Source: Plakobranchus ocellatus (taxonomy: Eukaryota; Mollusca; Gastropoda; Plakobranchidae). Taken from it: 26,662 bases of DNA. Each line of letters starts with the position of its first letter. Position 1 is the stretch's first letter. A model generated the notes under the pieces. That model had not been told where the DNA came from. It saw only the letters and a list, made by a program, of their open reading frames with translations, and did no database searches. The DNA is taken from NCBI GenBank assembly GCA_019648995.1, contig BLXT01002845.1, forward strand, positions 1,448,520 to 1,475,181, in the 5' to 3' direction. Positions 7,901-16,575 of the stretch are shown here, piece after piece. A program made the position numbers and the translations under genes.

Positions 7901-10134
7901 CTTACGATCAAACAAGATATGACATTTTCTAATGAGATAATATAATGATCAAGTATTTGAAATAAAATGTTGTAACGCTCTGCTTCTTTTCACTTCCTTC
8001 TCTTACATGGCCCGATAACACTGGTCTTTTTTATACTTTTGATTCTAAATAAAATATGCGTTCTTTGTTGACGAACCGAGTGATGAGAGCGAGAGTGGCT
8101 TGGTTTTACAAAATTATTGAAAAAAAAAAAAAGATCGGAGATAATTTCGTCATCGATCTCTTAAATAATTAATGCTTGTTAACTGGAGTGCTTGCTGCAT
8201 GAACATCGTTATTGAGAAAGTTGAGAACCCCAAAATTTATAAGCACTCTGTATTAAAGTGTCGTTTTATTCGTATCGTGCTTTAAGAATATTTTCCTTTA
8301 CTAATTTTTTTTAATTGGTGCCTTGACTGAGACTTAGCTCAGAAGCTACTTAGCTATTGTAAGTGGTTAGATAGATTATTATCCAAGTAGACATATTTCC
8401 ACTATTCGACAGAAAAGTAATCTGGCATAAAATAAAAATGGAATGTTTAGTATCTTTCTCCCGTTTTAAGCTAAAGCTAGGCATTAAGACACTTAAGCCT
8501 ATGAAAGTCACAATGCATTTTGTGAGCTGTGAGCTGATGACGACAACAGCTTTTATGGACTGATATTATGAACAGACCAGATCGGCGTTTGCCATATGAT
8601 TTATCTGAACATAAACATTTGGCCAGTGATCTTTTTCTCTGAACAAACTTCAATCCCATTCTATGCACAGTAGTTTACTAATAGGCTACGATGCCTATAA
8701 CATACGAGTAATATTATTAGCTTACTCAGAAGTTTTCTATTTATTGCCATGAAGATTATTACAGCTTTAAAAATAATGAAAAATGCTGTATGTAATTTGA
8801 TTTGATGTAAATATACTCATTAATGCCGAGCATAGATCGAACAAGGATTCGAGCTGTTTTGATAACAATAATACAGCGGTACTCTCATATCTAGTCGAAT
8901 GGATCTGTTAGTGAAATTGATCTAGGTAGATCTAGACTATGTTTGGTTTGAAAGGAAATGGTCGATGATGTATATCATTCTTTAGATAAAGCATGTGAAT
9001 TTTAGATTACATCTCTATGAGCACCAGATTTGCATAATATTTTATTTGAGAAAAAAATCTAAATTCAGGTTACAAGTTCTAATCTGAACTCGAGATCTCG
9101 ATTTCTATTCTAAATTAAATTTTCTCAACATATTTTGACTAAATATACAGGTATAAGCTATTCAGGCAAAACCAATAAAGAAAAACAAATAAAAATCAAT
9201 CACATTTTGCAGTGAACCTACTAGTCCTGGGTATACGATTTTCAATTACGGTAACATCCCACTTCAGTAAGCATAAAGATACCTTCCAAACTTGTCGGCG
9301 CTAAGATTTTTGTTAGTTCGATAACATGGCCCGGTCCATTCCCTGCATATAGTTGTATATTCGCTTTAGTGGAGATCGCTTCAAAAACGGCTATCAGTGT
9401 TGCATTTAACCCAGGCATATCTTTTGTGTCGCAGCTTGTTTTAGACTTATTTCGTGTATAAATCTTAAGTCAAAATACACTGAGAACACAGACGGGTCTA
9501 TGATGAGTAGAACAGTCTATCGTTTATATTTGTGCCCCATTTCGGTCCTCTTTGCGAATGCGTTGAAGCTCACGGTCTTGTGGGATTTTTTTTCTGGAGC
9601 GTGCTTGGCTAATTTTTACTTCCATGTAGAATATTTTTTTTCTGACCATCTTTCCTGAATCATAAATAATGACTTACATTGTCCCCCTTATCTTGGATTT
9701 TCTTCGTCTCAACCAATTATAGCTAACCAGAATAAAGAATCATAAATGACAACTTACATTGTCTACCAACTACAGCAACCCAGAATAAAGAATCGTAAAT
9801 AATATTCTACATTGTCCCCCTTATCTGGGATTTTCTTCGTCCCAACCAACTATAGCAACCCAGAGTAAAGTATCGTAAATGACAACCTACATCGTCCCCC
9901 TTATCTGGGATTTTCTTCGTCTCAACTAACTATTATTTTCGATTGCAGACGAGACGTGTTGGCGGCCGGTGTGTGTCTCTGGGAACAAATGCTATGGGCT
10001 GTCAGGCAGGAGTCTACCTAGCCCTCAGCTCCGAGTGCCAAGCCTTGAATCCCCAGACCAGCCTGGGCGGCGGCCTCTTTCCTGGCAGATCTGGGCGCCG
10101 CTTCAACAGAAGACGCTCCATCCCCCCGCAATAG
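2562..10134 (+). CDS. gene A: secreted cysteine-containing peptide precursor, three coding exons
   Basis: The join is 2562-2711, 6899-7042 (or 6896-7042) and 9949-10134, with every junction in phase 0, giving 159 or 160 residues. Order: signal peptide (1 to about 26), spacer, RERR site (42-45), variable spacer (51-80), Pro/Ser-rich conserved block with Cys92 (81-98), Thr-Arg-Arg (99-101), Cys106, Cys116 and Cys128, a Gly/Pro-rich stretch, then a basic tail with Gly-Arg-Arg (147-149) and Arg152-154. The mature spacing is C-x13-C-x9-C-x11-C. A signal peptide, several basic cleavage sites and few cysteines are the marks of a prohormone or other secreted signalling peptide; no kinase, protease or toxin domain is visible. 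I do not recognise the family. Gene B downstream repeats the conserved block, which supports both being real. Confidence 0.75.
2712..3509. other. gene A intron 1, proximal part
   Basis: Intron DNA after the first donor. It holds a poly-A run at about 2859-2882 and a SINE-like fragment at about 3061-3236. The rest is AT-rich and unremarkable. No coding exon with two good splice borders was found here. Confidence 0.6.
3061..3236 (+). repeat. SINE-like dispersed fragment
   Basis: A GC-richer block with GGGCTCGAACTCC, which resembles a tRNA box B. It shares CTGAAAGCCTGAGATCACC with the fragment near 2420. Its TTGTGGACTGGCTATATA matches, with one mismatch, the minus strand of the SINE-like repeat near 19500-19540. 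The shared core argues for one old SINE family. Ends are approximate. Confidence 0.45.
3510..4799. repeat. polypyrimidine microsatellite complex in gene A intron 1
   Basis: About 1.3 kb in which the plus strand is almost only C and T: CT runs at 3510-3556 and about 3667-3700, TGTC runs near 3770-3800, C-runs near 3935 and 4022, and a GT run at about 4349-4380 as the one clear exception. Long open frames rich in Ser, Leu and Phe cross it in all three plus frames, as expected for stop-poor pyrimidine repeats, and are not genes. The asymmetry is intron-wide and could favour triplex (H-DNA) structure. Confidence 0.95.
4376..4665. repeat. internal tandem duplication, about 130-160 bp unit
   Basis: A segment starting GTTTCACTCTCTTTCTC at about 4378 recurs at about 4507. 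The match continues through the TAGGTCTTTCTCT and GCTATGTC stretches and closes on TTCCTTTTCTTTCTCTCGCT at 4482 and 4643. The offset grows from 129 to 161 bp because the second copy carries an expanded CT and C run. It is a segmental duplication within the pyrimidine tract. Confidence 0.8.
4800..4985. repeat. TATC (GATA) tetranucleotide microsatellite
   Basis: A long TATC array, GATA on the complement, is interrupted once by a CT run at about 4923-4953 and continues to about 4981. It closes the pyrimidine-rich complex and abuts ordinary intron DNA. It would be highly length-polymorphic. Confidence 0.95.
5465..5690 (-). mobile_element. decayed LINE 3' tail, minus strand
   Basis: Read on the plus strand, CTTGTCTGAGGCAGACATTAGCGATTATGTTTGGCC is close to the complement of the LINE terminus found four times elsewhere in the window, which encodes the end motif NMIANVCSRQ. 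Weaker resemblance continues to about 5690. It is the only copy in this orientation and the most decayed, so its limits are approximate. Confidence 0.45.
5908..5995 (+). repeat. dispersed repeat, copy 1
   Basis: About 85 bp aligns to 22910-22993. The shared words, in order, are AAAACAC, GAGATCTAGG, ATAGTTCA and TGCTCAT (TGTTCAT in copy 2), separated by equal or nearly equal spacings. Copy 2 ends in a poly-A tract, which suggests a retroposed element. The family is not recognised. Confidence 0.55.
6488..6522. repeat. C-run plus CA microsatellite
   Basis: A run of about 12 C followed by CA repeats with one AAAC interruption. It lies in gene A intron 1. Confidence 0.95.
6899..7042 (+). CDS. gene A, exon 2: spacer and conserved Cys block
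   Basis: The acceptor is GAGCAG, so the exon can start at 6899 (after CAG) or 6896 (after GAG); both keep phase 0 and differ by one Gln. The donor is GTG|GTGAGT, exon end 7042. It encodes 48 residues. The first 30 (51-80) are a polar spacer ending FDLMQY. The rest, TPSTPSPENVNCYVE followed by VPV, matches exon 2 of gene B almost exactly and carries the first mature cysteine (Cys92). The exon is clearly more GC-rich than the surrounding intron, as expected for constrained coding DNA. Confidence 0.85.
7043..7582. other. gene A intron 2, proximal part
   Basis: Intron DNA that carries a LINE tail at 7085-7310 starting only about 40 bp after the donor. The remainder to 7582 is AT-rich with no recognisable feature. 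Confidence 0.55.
7085..7310 (+). mobile_element. 5'-truncated LINE tail, copy 1
   Basis: From about 7091 a 67-codon stretch is open to a stop near 7292: HKGLEHLEITGKIEGKR, then a Ser-Arg-Gly-Arg-Gln-Arg stretch, and the end motif FEWKNMIANVCSRQDT. This resembles the extreme C-terminus of many non-LTR retrotransposon ORF2 (endonuclease/reverse transcriptase) proteins. It is the best preserved of the copies here. All upstream ORF2 is missing, as in typical 5'-truncated insertions. The clade cannot be fixed from so short a tail. Confidence 0.75.
7583..7780. repeat. 25-bp tandem array, 8 copies
   Basis: Eight contiguous units begin at 7583, 7607, 7632, 7657, 7682, 7706, 7731 and 7756, with consensus GCTTCTGCCACGATTTCATA plus GTCAG. 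The first and fourth copies are the most diverged, and the first and fifth are one base short. There are no spacers between units. It lies within gene A intron 2. Confidence 0.95.
7781..9653. other. gene A intron 2, middle part
   Basis: AT-rich intron DNA. Around 8880-8940 there is another GATCTAG-rich patch. A 63-codon minus-strand frame at 8477-8668 has no homology that I recognise. No exon with paired splice signals was seen. Confidence 0.5.
9654..9933. repeat. 80-bp tandem array next to the exon 3 acceptor
   Basis: Four units begin at about 9654, 9737, 9790 and 9870. The unit has GAATCRTAAATGACA, then ACATTGTCCCCCTTATCTGG, a pyrimidine tract GATTTTCTTCGTC, and CAACCAACTATAGCAACCCA. The second unit lacks an internal piece of about 27 bp. 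The last unit ends 15 bp before the exon 3 acceptor, so its pyrimidine tract and its CAACTAACTATT (branch-point-like CTAAC) are placed to serve that splice site. Confidence 0.9.
9949..10134 (+). CDS. gene A, exon 3: three-Cys C-terminal domain and stop
   Basis: The acceptor TATTATTTTCGATTGCAG ends at 9948. The frame is set by phase 0 from exon 2 and ends at TAG 10132-10134, giving 61 residues. It opens Thr-Arg-Arg, a possible dibasic cleavage site, then has Cys106, Cys116 and Cys128 in GGRCVSLGTNAMGCQAGVYL and following residues, then a Gly-rich stretch to LFPGR, then SGRR, FNRRR and the end SIPPQ. Gly144-Arg145 and Gly147-Arg-Arg could yield C-terminal amides if cleaved. The exon is markedly GC-rich. 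Gene B exon 3 is not in the window, so there is no paralogue support for this exon. Confidence 0.72.
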   Translation, partial: TRRVGGRCVSLGTNAMGCQAGVYLALSSECQALNPQTSLGGGLFPGRSGRRFNRRRSIPPQ

Positions 10135-10339
10135 AGGGCAGGAGATCCTCAGGCAGAGCAGAGAGTGGGCTAATCTCTCTCTTTTGGTCTCATTCTTTAT
10201 CTCTTTTCTTCCTGCCTATCTCTGTCTTAATCTCTTTCCTGATCGCATTTTTCCTGCCACAAGTTATCACTCAGTCTTTTGTATTCGCTCCCTCTCATGC
10301 CTTTTCTTTTTTTTCTATTTCTTTTTTTCTCTCTCTTTT

Positions 10340-10352
10340 TCAAGCTTCTCTC

Positions 10353-10383
<31 letters not shown>

Positions 10384-10421
10384 CTCTCTCTTTCTCTGTG
10401 TCTATCTATCTATCTATTTTT
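10340..10421. repeat. CT/TATC microsatellite in gene A 3' UTR
   Basis: A CT run with scattered TTT interruptions, followed by a short TATC run, about 80 bp. Open frames through it are repeat translation only. Confidence 0.9.
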
Positions 10422-10631
10422 ATCTTCCCAATATCTTGAACCATCTGCTCTCTATCGCGTTTACGTATTCTTATATCAACCGTTACAACAAGTTACATCA
10501 AGTCTGATGCATAGTACTTCACCTATTACAGAGTGTAAATTAAAAAATTACAATAGCTAAGGTAAAATACGTTTTTTAAAAATTAAAAGACATTAAGTTT
10601 AAGAGATTTTTTTTGGTCCAAGTATTCTCAG

Positions 10632-10637
10632 AATAAA
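10632..10637 (+). promoter_or_regulatory. candidate polyadenylation signal of gene A
   Basis: The first canonical AATAAA after the gene A stop codon, about 500 nt downstream, followed within 15-25 nt by the T-rich TATTTCCTTTTTTG. An ATTAAA-like variant near 10585 is an alternative. Confidence 0.5.
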
Positions 10638-10655
10638 GCTTGTATTTCCTTTTTT

Positions 10656-13494
10656 GTATACCAAAACCCAAAAAAAATCAAATATACTTCGGAGCATAAC
10701 TGTGCATAATTTTTAATGGTTCCGGAAAGACTTACGAGCTTTTCCATAATTTGCTTTGCTCTCACCCTGTTACTAATGGTGCGAATTCAGTTCCTTTGGC
10801 TGAAAACTTATTTCATTTTATTACCTCTAAAACTAGGTTTGAAAAAAAAAACTGTTTAAACTAAACTATAATCTGTAAATCTTGATTATGCTTCTGATGT
10901 GTTATATTAAAAAAAAAAGCATTACAAGAATGGCAATAAAATTTATTGTCAACACTACATGCATTGCTTGGATCATAGCAATGGGTATAAAATATTATTC
11001 TGCGAGCCAACTGGCCACCGGCACTAAGAAAAGTTTTAAAATAGTTAAGAAAAATATTAACCATATTTTTGTGAAACATGAGCGACCATTTATTATCTGC
11101 TAAAGTAAACAAAGGCTATTCAAAGGAAACAAATAACTACTAAATACGAAATATCTGCGAGCTTATTTGAGAATCGATAGTTTTAAGATCTGGTTGTGAA
11201 AGGTAAGCATTGTAGGGAAATACATTTTTTGCAAGATAGGAGAAAGTTTAAGGACTTTTTAACAAACAATGCGTCCAGAATTTATAGAGCTAAGATAATT
11301 GGAGCAGAGCGTAAACAAAGGAATGAAGTATCAAAATAGTTGTTCAACTCAGCACCGGCTTTTATAGTCTATGAAAACGAGGACAATCTAGGTTAGATCA
11401 GAAAAATGTTATAGTAATTTTGTTTACTTTCGGGTTGACTAATTCTTGTTTAGTGACTTGAAGATGGCATTAATGATTCATGAGAAAACAATCAATCGAA
11501 TTTTCAACTTTTATTTGGCATTTCAAATGCATTTTGTACAATACATATTTAAAGGAATGATTGAATAATCATAAACTTATGTACAGTGGAATCACATAAC
11601 CAAGTGTTTATAAAGCATAATTACTTTTTGCTGTGCTATTCTCATATTATTGTGCAGAGATCTGTTCTATTCACTTGTCGATCATTTCCCAGAGATTTTT
11701 CGGCTTTTACTTTATATTTAGTTTCAATACTTCGGAATAACTATAGCATGAAACGACTTTAGGATAATCAAGTCATAAAATTTCTGAATCTTTATTATAA
11801 TGGGTTAATGCTCTTAAATTTTGCAGCAATACTTCAGAGTGTTAAAGTCATTGAATTTCGTGGTGATACTCTAGGCTGCCAATGTCGTAACATTTTTGTC
11901 GATATTTCATTGTGTCAATGATGCTAAATTTTGAATCGATATTTTGATTGTGCCAATATCAGTTAAATTGTCATCGATATTTCCGACTTTATTTTTTTAA
12001 ATTTTATATAGTTTAGAGTATCAAGGTGATAGTTCATGACAAAATTGGGCATAAGCCATCTTTAATAAATCTTTAAAGGAAGACGAAGATGCGTCATTCT
12101 GTTGCAAAGCGCCTGTCATGATAACTGCCATAACTCATGTTAGAGATGATAAAAACTCCAGAAAAACTGAAACACAAACATACCTCATCTTTTCGTGCCC
12201 ACCTATTTTCTAGTTATACAAAAATACCTCTTTTTGGTTGTTTTTGTACAATTTACCTCAAGACGTATACTTTTTTTTTCACCTACCTCGCAAAATATGC
12301 CATAGACGAGATTATGTCATGCCCAGTTAACGTTTGGCACGTACACCAGCTCTTTATATCATTACTCAACTTGTTTCTCAATAAAACCGTTGAAAAAAAA
12401 AGAAAAATGTTTATCTTTTTCCAAACAATGCCATATCTCATATTATGCCGCAGAAAGTTTGTAATAAATCTTTTTTGGTTTCATTTTCCTTTCTTGGCAT
12501 GTTTTAGTTTCGATTTTCTGATCTTGCTTGTCTCAATGTTGATGTTGTTGTTATTGTTGCTGGTGTTGTTGTTCGAATGCTCCTTAATTCCCAAGAAATA
12601 TAATACATCTAAAATCAATGAGATGAAAGGATAAAAAAAATAAGTTTACCTTCATACACAGTTTATTCCCTGGAATAGCTTTGTATACTTGCTGCATACT
12701 CTTATTTTAAATTGTTTTGAGTCCCCTAAATTTCTGGCCATATTTATGTGAGAAAAACTCATATTTATTAAGAATACTAATTCAACTAAAATTGTTTCAT
12801 CATGAAAAAAAAAGTAAAAGCGAGAAATAACTGTTGCTTATTTTAAATTGAATATTTCGCTCGCGCTACAACAATAAATGAAAAGGCGATAGTTTTATTC
12901 TTGTATTAACCGCATGTCTAAGATGTCTTTTTGACACGCCTTGCTCAAACTGCTTTGGGTTTGATGAAGCATTCTACACATGGTATGCACAGACTTCCCT
13001 CGAAGAAACTAGGATAATAAAAAAGTTAATTTTTACTGAAATAATACATTCTGGGGTGCTCGATAAAAAACTTTTTAAAATTTGTTAGATCGAAGCGTTG
13101 CTGAGAAAAAACAACTTTATGAAGTCTCAAACTGCCCGGAAAGCAAAATCATCGATAGGTGAACATATTTCTTTTTTTGCTTAAAAATTTTTTATAAAAT
13201 TGGTTGTTTCTATTTTCATATACCCAGATAATAAAACTTTTATTCACATTTTAGAACGGGATTACTGATATTGTTGAAATTAAGTGACGTTCTCAAACAA
13301 TTAGATGAAGCGTTCGCCCGACGCCTGTGATAGTGATCTTAGAGCTACAGCCTTAGAGAAAAACAACTAGTTTGTGTTTGCATTTTTAAAAAAAGCATAA
13401 AAATAAATATCAATAAATGATAACCTGATGTTCATTGTTGAAATACTTCACAAGATTATCTGAAAAGGTTGTTTCATTCCAGAAAAATATTGAA
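10656..13494. other. intergenic AT-rich DNA, nothing recognised
   Basis: About 2.8 kb downstream of gene A with no convincing exon, RNA gene or element. A decayed periodicity at about 11830-11990, with recurring TGTCAATG/TGCCAAT and TCGATATTT words, may be a remnant tandem repeat of about 50 bp. A 165-codon ATG frame at 12137-12634 is discussed and rejected. Confidence 0.5.
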
Positions 13495-13885
13495 AGAAGC
13501 TATTTCTAGTTTAACAGTAGGTAGAAACAAGTAGAAAAGTGGAAGCAGTAGAGATGTGGCTTCTCAGAAGAATAATGAGAGTATCATGGACAGAAAAAGA
13601 AATCCAATGAACTGCTACTGAAAAAAAGCTAATTAAAACCATAAAACGGAGGCAACTGCATCTTTTAGGACGCATATATCGACACAAGGGTTTGGAACAC
13701 CTGGCAATCACTGGAGAGATTGAAGGCAAACGAATTAGAAATAGACAGAGGATAACTTTTATTGAACCATGGGCCATAGTTAATGGTAGTAAAAACATTT
13801 GAAGGTGAACTGAAAACAGATTTGACTGGCCGAACATGATCACCAATGTCTTTTTCAAACATGGCACCTTAAGAGGAAATCACTT
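13495..13885 (+). mobile_element. 5'-truncated LINE tail, copy 2
   Basis: The most extended tail. Over about 13545-13870 the plus strand reads in broken frames as VEAVEMWLLRRIMRVSW, RRQLHLLGRIYRHKGLEHL, then AITGEIEGKR and a terminal NMITNV. This order fits the C-terminal region of non-LTR retrotransposon ORF2 proteins. An in-frame stop near the middle and a frame change in the 3' third show it is dead. Copies at 7085, 22334 and 23225 share its 3' portion. Confidence 0.7.
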
Positions 13886-14302
13886 TTTGGGTGTTTTCTT
13901 ATAACTTATTGGAATTAATAAAATCTAATTATATTATTAAATAATCATTTTAAATGCTTAGAGCTATAACCAGAATCCAAGGCGCTACGAATCTCCGTCG
14001 CTATAAACACAAAGGTTTTAAAAAAACATCGAAAAATAAATATAGCCTAAAAAATTGTTGTATTATTAGTACATGAAAGTAATACACAATTCCAGAGTTT
14101 TGTGGGTTTTTTTTTTTCGGGAGAGCAGTTTGAGATGGATTCTTACCCCCCAAACTATTTTAGATAATTAAGTCAGAATATTCACCTCAAGATCTTTGGC
14201 GCATGAATATGATGATGTGAGAATTGTTACGAGCTGGGTTTTGTTTTTCGTGTACAACCTTTCAACAAGAAAATGATCTCAANNNNNNNNNNNNNNNNNN
14301 NN
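13886..14302. other. intergenic AT-rich DNA ending in an assembly gap
   Basis: Unremarkable AT-rich sequence with a T-run near 14108-14118. It ends in 20 unknown bases, 14283-14302, followed directly by a C-run. The gap is probably of arbitrary length, so the left end of the next repeat may be missing. Confidence 0.7.
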
Positions 14303-14400
14303 CCCCCCCTCAGGTCAGACATCAGTGGTGGGAATTTAACTTGCCATAGAAGAGTCCCTGCAGATTTCAGGGCGGGTGGCACTATGCCACCAACTTCCTC
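14303..14400 (-). repeat. SINE-like repeat family 2, copy 1
   Basis: About 90 bp matches 19545-19640. Both contain GGTSCCTGCAGAT-type sequence (AGAGTCCCTGCAGATTTCAGG here and GGGTCCCTGCAGATCTCAGG there), a preceding CCATAG/GCTATAG, and a following run rich in CCACC. On the minus strand the better copy reads like a tRNA head with a box-B-like GATTCAAGCCC. The left side is cut by the assembly gap. Confidence 0.5.
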
Positions 14401-14401
14401 T

Positions 14402-14671
14402 TAAAAAAGTAAAGTGAGTTCCATGCCTTGTCCAAGCGTTGTTGAACTAGGAGTAGGGTCCTGATTGCTCTTGGCATACGGCTTTCTGAAAGAGTTTGCT
14501 ACCTCTTTCCTTGCCGCCTATACTTTTGCCAGGTTGTAAGAGCTCTAGCTACCCATTCAATGCTGGGTGGAAATAGGAGAATAAGAAAAAAAATTCGCTT
14601 AGCCCGGATTTGAACCTCCGACCTCGCACGGCTTGCCAACTGCCCTACAAGATGAGCCACTGCTCGTTCCA
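14402..14671 (-). mobile_element. tRNA-derived SINE, family 1, copy 1
   Basis: On the minus strand the element starts GAGCAGTGGCTCATCTTGTA (box A region) and has a box-B-like GGTTCAAATCC (complement of 14606-14616). Its body then matches the copies at 15289 and 18089 and ends in CACTTTACTTTTTT. Length is about 270 bp. I see no clear target-site duplication; the left end abuts repeat family 2, so it may have inserted into or beside that repeat. Minus-strand frames here are not genes. Confidence 0.8.
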
Positions 14672-15273
14672 AAGCCCCCATACGACCGGGAAAAAATCGG
14701 CATCATTAAGTCATTACACACTTTATAGCATAATAACCGTAGTTTGTTTTCTACATGATGCAATTGTTTTTTATGTAGTCAGCATAGGGGGTCAGATAAT
14801 TAAACGACACGTCCTAAGTTACAGTACACCTTTTTTTTTTTTTAAATTGAATCTTGATTTTAATCAACCAACTTTCCATCCATGAGATTTTTTATTAGAA
14901 ATAATTGATTCCTCTCGACTGCGCCTGTAGATTAACCTCATTTTGGACCCTACATGTTTTTTTTTAGCCTGATCTCGTATAGTTAAAAGTATATGGCTTT
15001 CTTTAAGCGCTGGACATCTTAAAACTTGTACATCTTGATTTATGATAAATCTTTTGAGACTTATCAACCTTTTTCAAGGCAAAATAAAAAAAAAATCGCA
15101 AGTAGAAGATTCTGCTAGTAAACTCTGAATGCTGGGAAAATTTGGACGTCACGTGTGATTGAAAATGTCACGATAGCTTGGAAAAAGCAAAATCTTTATT
15201 TGCAAGAGAGGACAAACAAACAAGTATAAAACCCGCATAGATATAATTCCACTCACATTCCACCGATTTTCTA
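14672..15273. other. intergenic DNA
   Basis: AT-rich sequence with a T-run at 14831-14843. At 15145-15156 the sequence GACGTCACGTGT joins a CRE-like GACGTCA to an E-box CACGTG. No gene is recognised. Confidence 0.5.
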
Positions 15274-15288
15274 TATAATGGAACTAAA

Positions 15289-15557
15289 AAAGTAAAGTGG
15301 GTCCCACGCTTAGTCTAAGCATCGGGGAACCAGGAGTAGGGTTCTGATTGTTCTTGGCATGCGGCTTTATAAGGTAGTTTGCCATTGCCTTCCCCGCCGC
15401 CTTTACTTTTGCAGGGTCTTAAGAGACCTAAACACCCATTTAGTGCTGTGTGGACACACAGGGGCAATGAAAAATTGACTTGGCCAGGACTGAGATACGA
15501 ACCTCGAACCTCTGACTTGGTAGCCAACTACCCTACCAGATGAGCCACCGCTCCCTC
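15289..15557 (-). mobile_element. tRNA-derived SINE, family 1, copy 2, with 15-bp target-site duplication
   Basis: A complete-looking minus-strand copy of 269 bp flanked by perfect 15-bp direct repeats TATAATGGAACTAAA at 15274-15288 and 15558-15572. The head reads GAGCGGTGGCTCATCTGGTA with box A, and GAGGTTCGAGGTTCG (complement of 15498-15512) as box B. The tail is CCACTTTACTTTTTT, T-rich rather than poly-A. The intact duplication makes this a clear retroposition event and possibly the youngest of the three copies. Confidence 0.92.
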
Positions 15558-15572
15558 TATAATGGAACTAAA

Positions 15573-15839
15573 TCCACAATATGAGCCTACTATAAACTTA
15601 CAAATGCTTTCGAGGATTTGACACGTTTTTTAAATCTAATTTCTCAGATAAGCATACCAAGCTATTAATTTGTACCTCTCTAGATCTCTAGCTATAATTA
15701 GATTTGATTTTTCCACTCCATCGGGAACACTTCTGTTCCGGCACAAGTGGGTTTCTTGAGGGTTGCCACCTTGTCTTGGTGAGGTTTCCTTTTGTGATGA
15801 TTTGTACATGTTACGAAATGGACGCTATTACAGTCGCAA
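15573..15839. other. intergenic DNA with a GC-richer islet at 15715-15800
   Basis: Mostly AT-rich. At about 15715-15800 the sequence is richer in G and C, including GGGTTGCCACCTTGTCTTGG, and looks like a fragment of some conserved repeat, but I cannot name it. It leads into the trinucleotide block. Confidence 0.35.

Positions 15840-16575
<736 letters not shown>

Larger units (their letters stand above)
10135..10655 (+). other. gene A 3' UTR
   Basis: Sequence from the stop codon to just past the polyadenylation signal. Its first 300 bp are pyrimidine-rich with a CT/TATC microsatellite at about 10340-10420. The right limit is set about 18 nt after AATAAA and is inferred. Confidence 0.5.

Noticed and set aside
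10861-11112. Overlapping plus and minus frames of 73 and 83 codons
   Set aside because: Both are in AT-rich DNA with no family resemblance and no paired splice sites; likely chance.
12137-12634. 165-codon ATG frame, partly hydrophobic
   Set aside because: AT-rich composition matches the flanks, the hydrophobic end comes from a TTG repeat, and no motif, paralogue or splice site supports it.
13511-13867. Minus-strand frames over LINE tails, also at 7024-7302 and 23217-23405
   Set aside because: They are antisense shadows; the plus-strand reading carries the LINE similarity.
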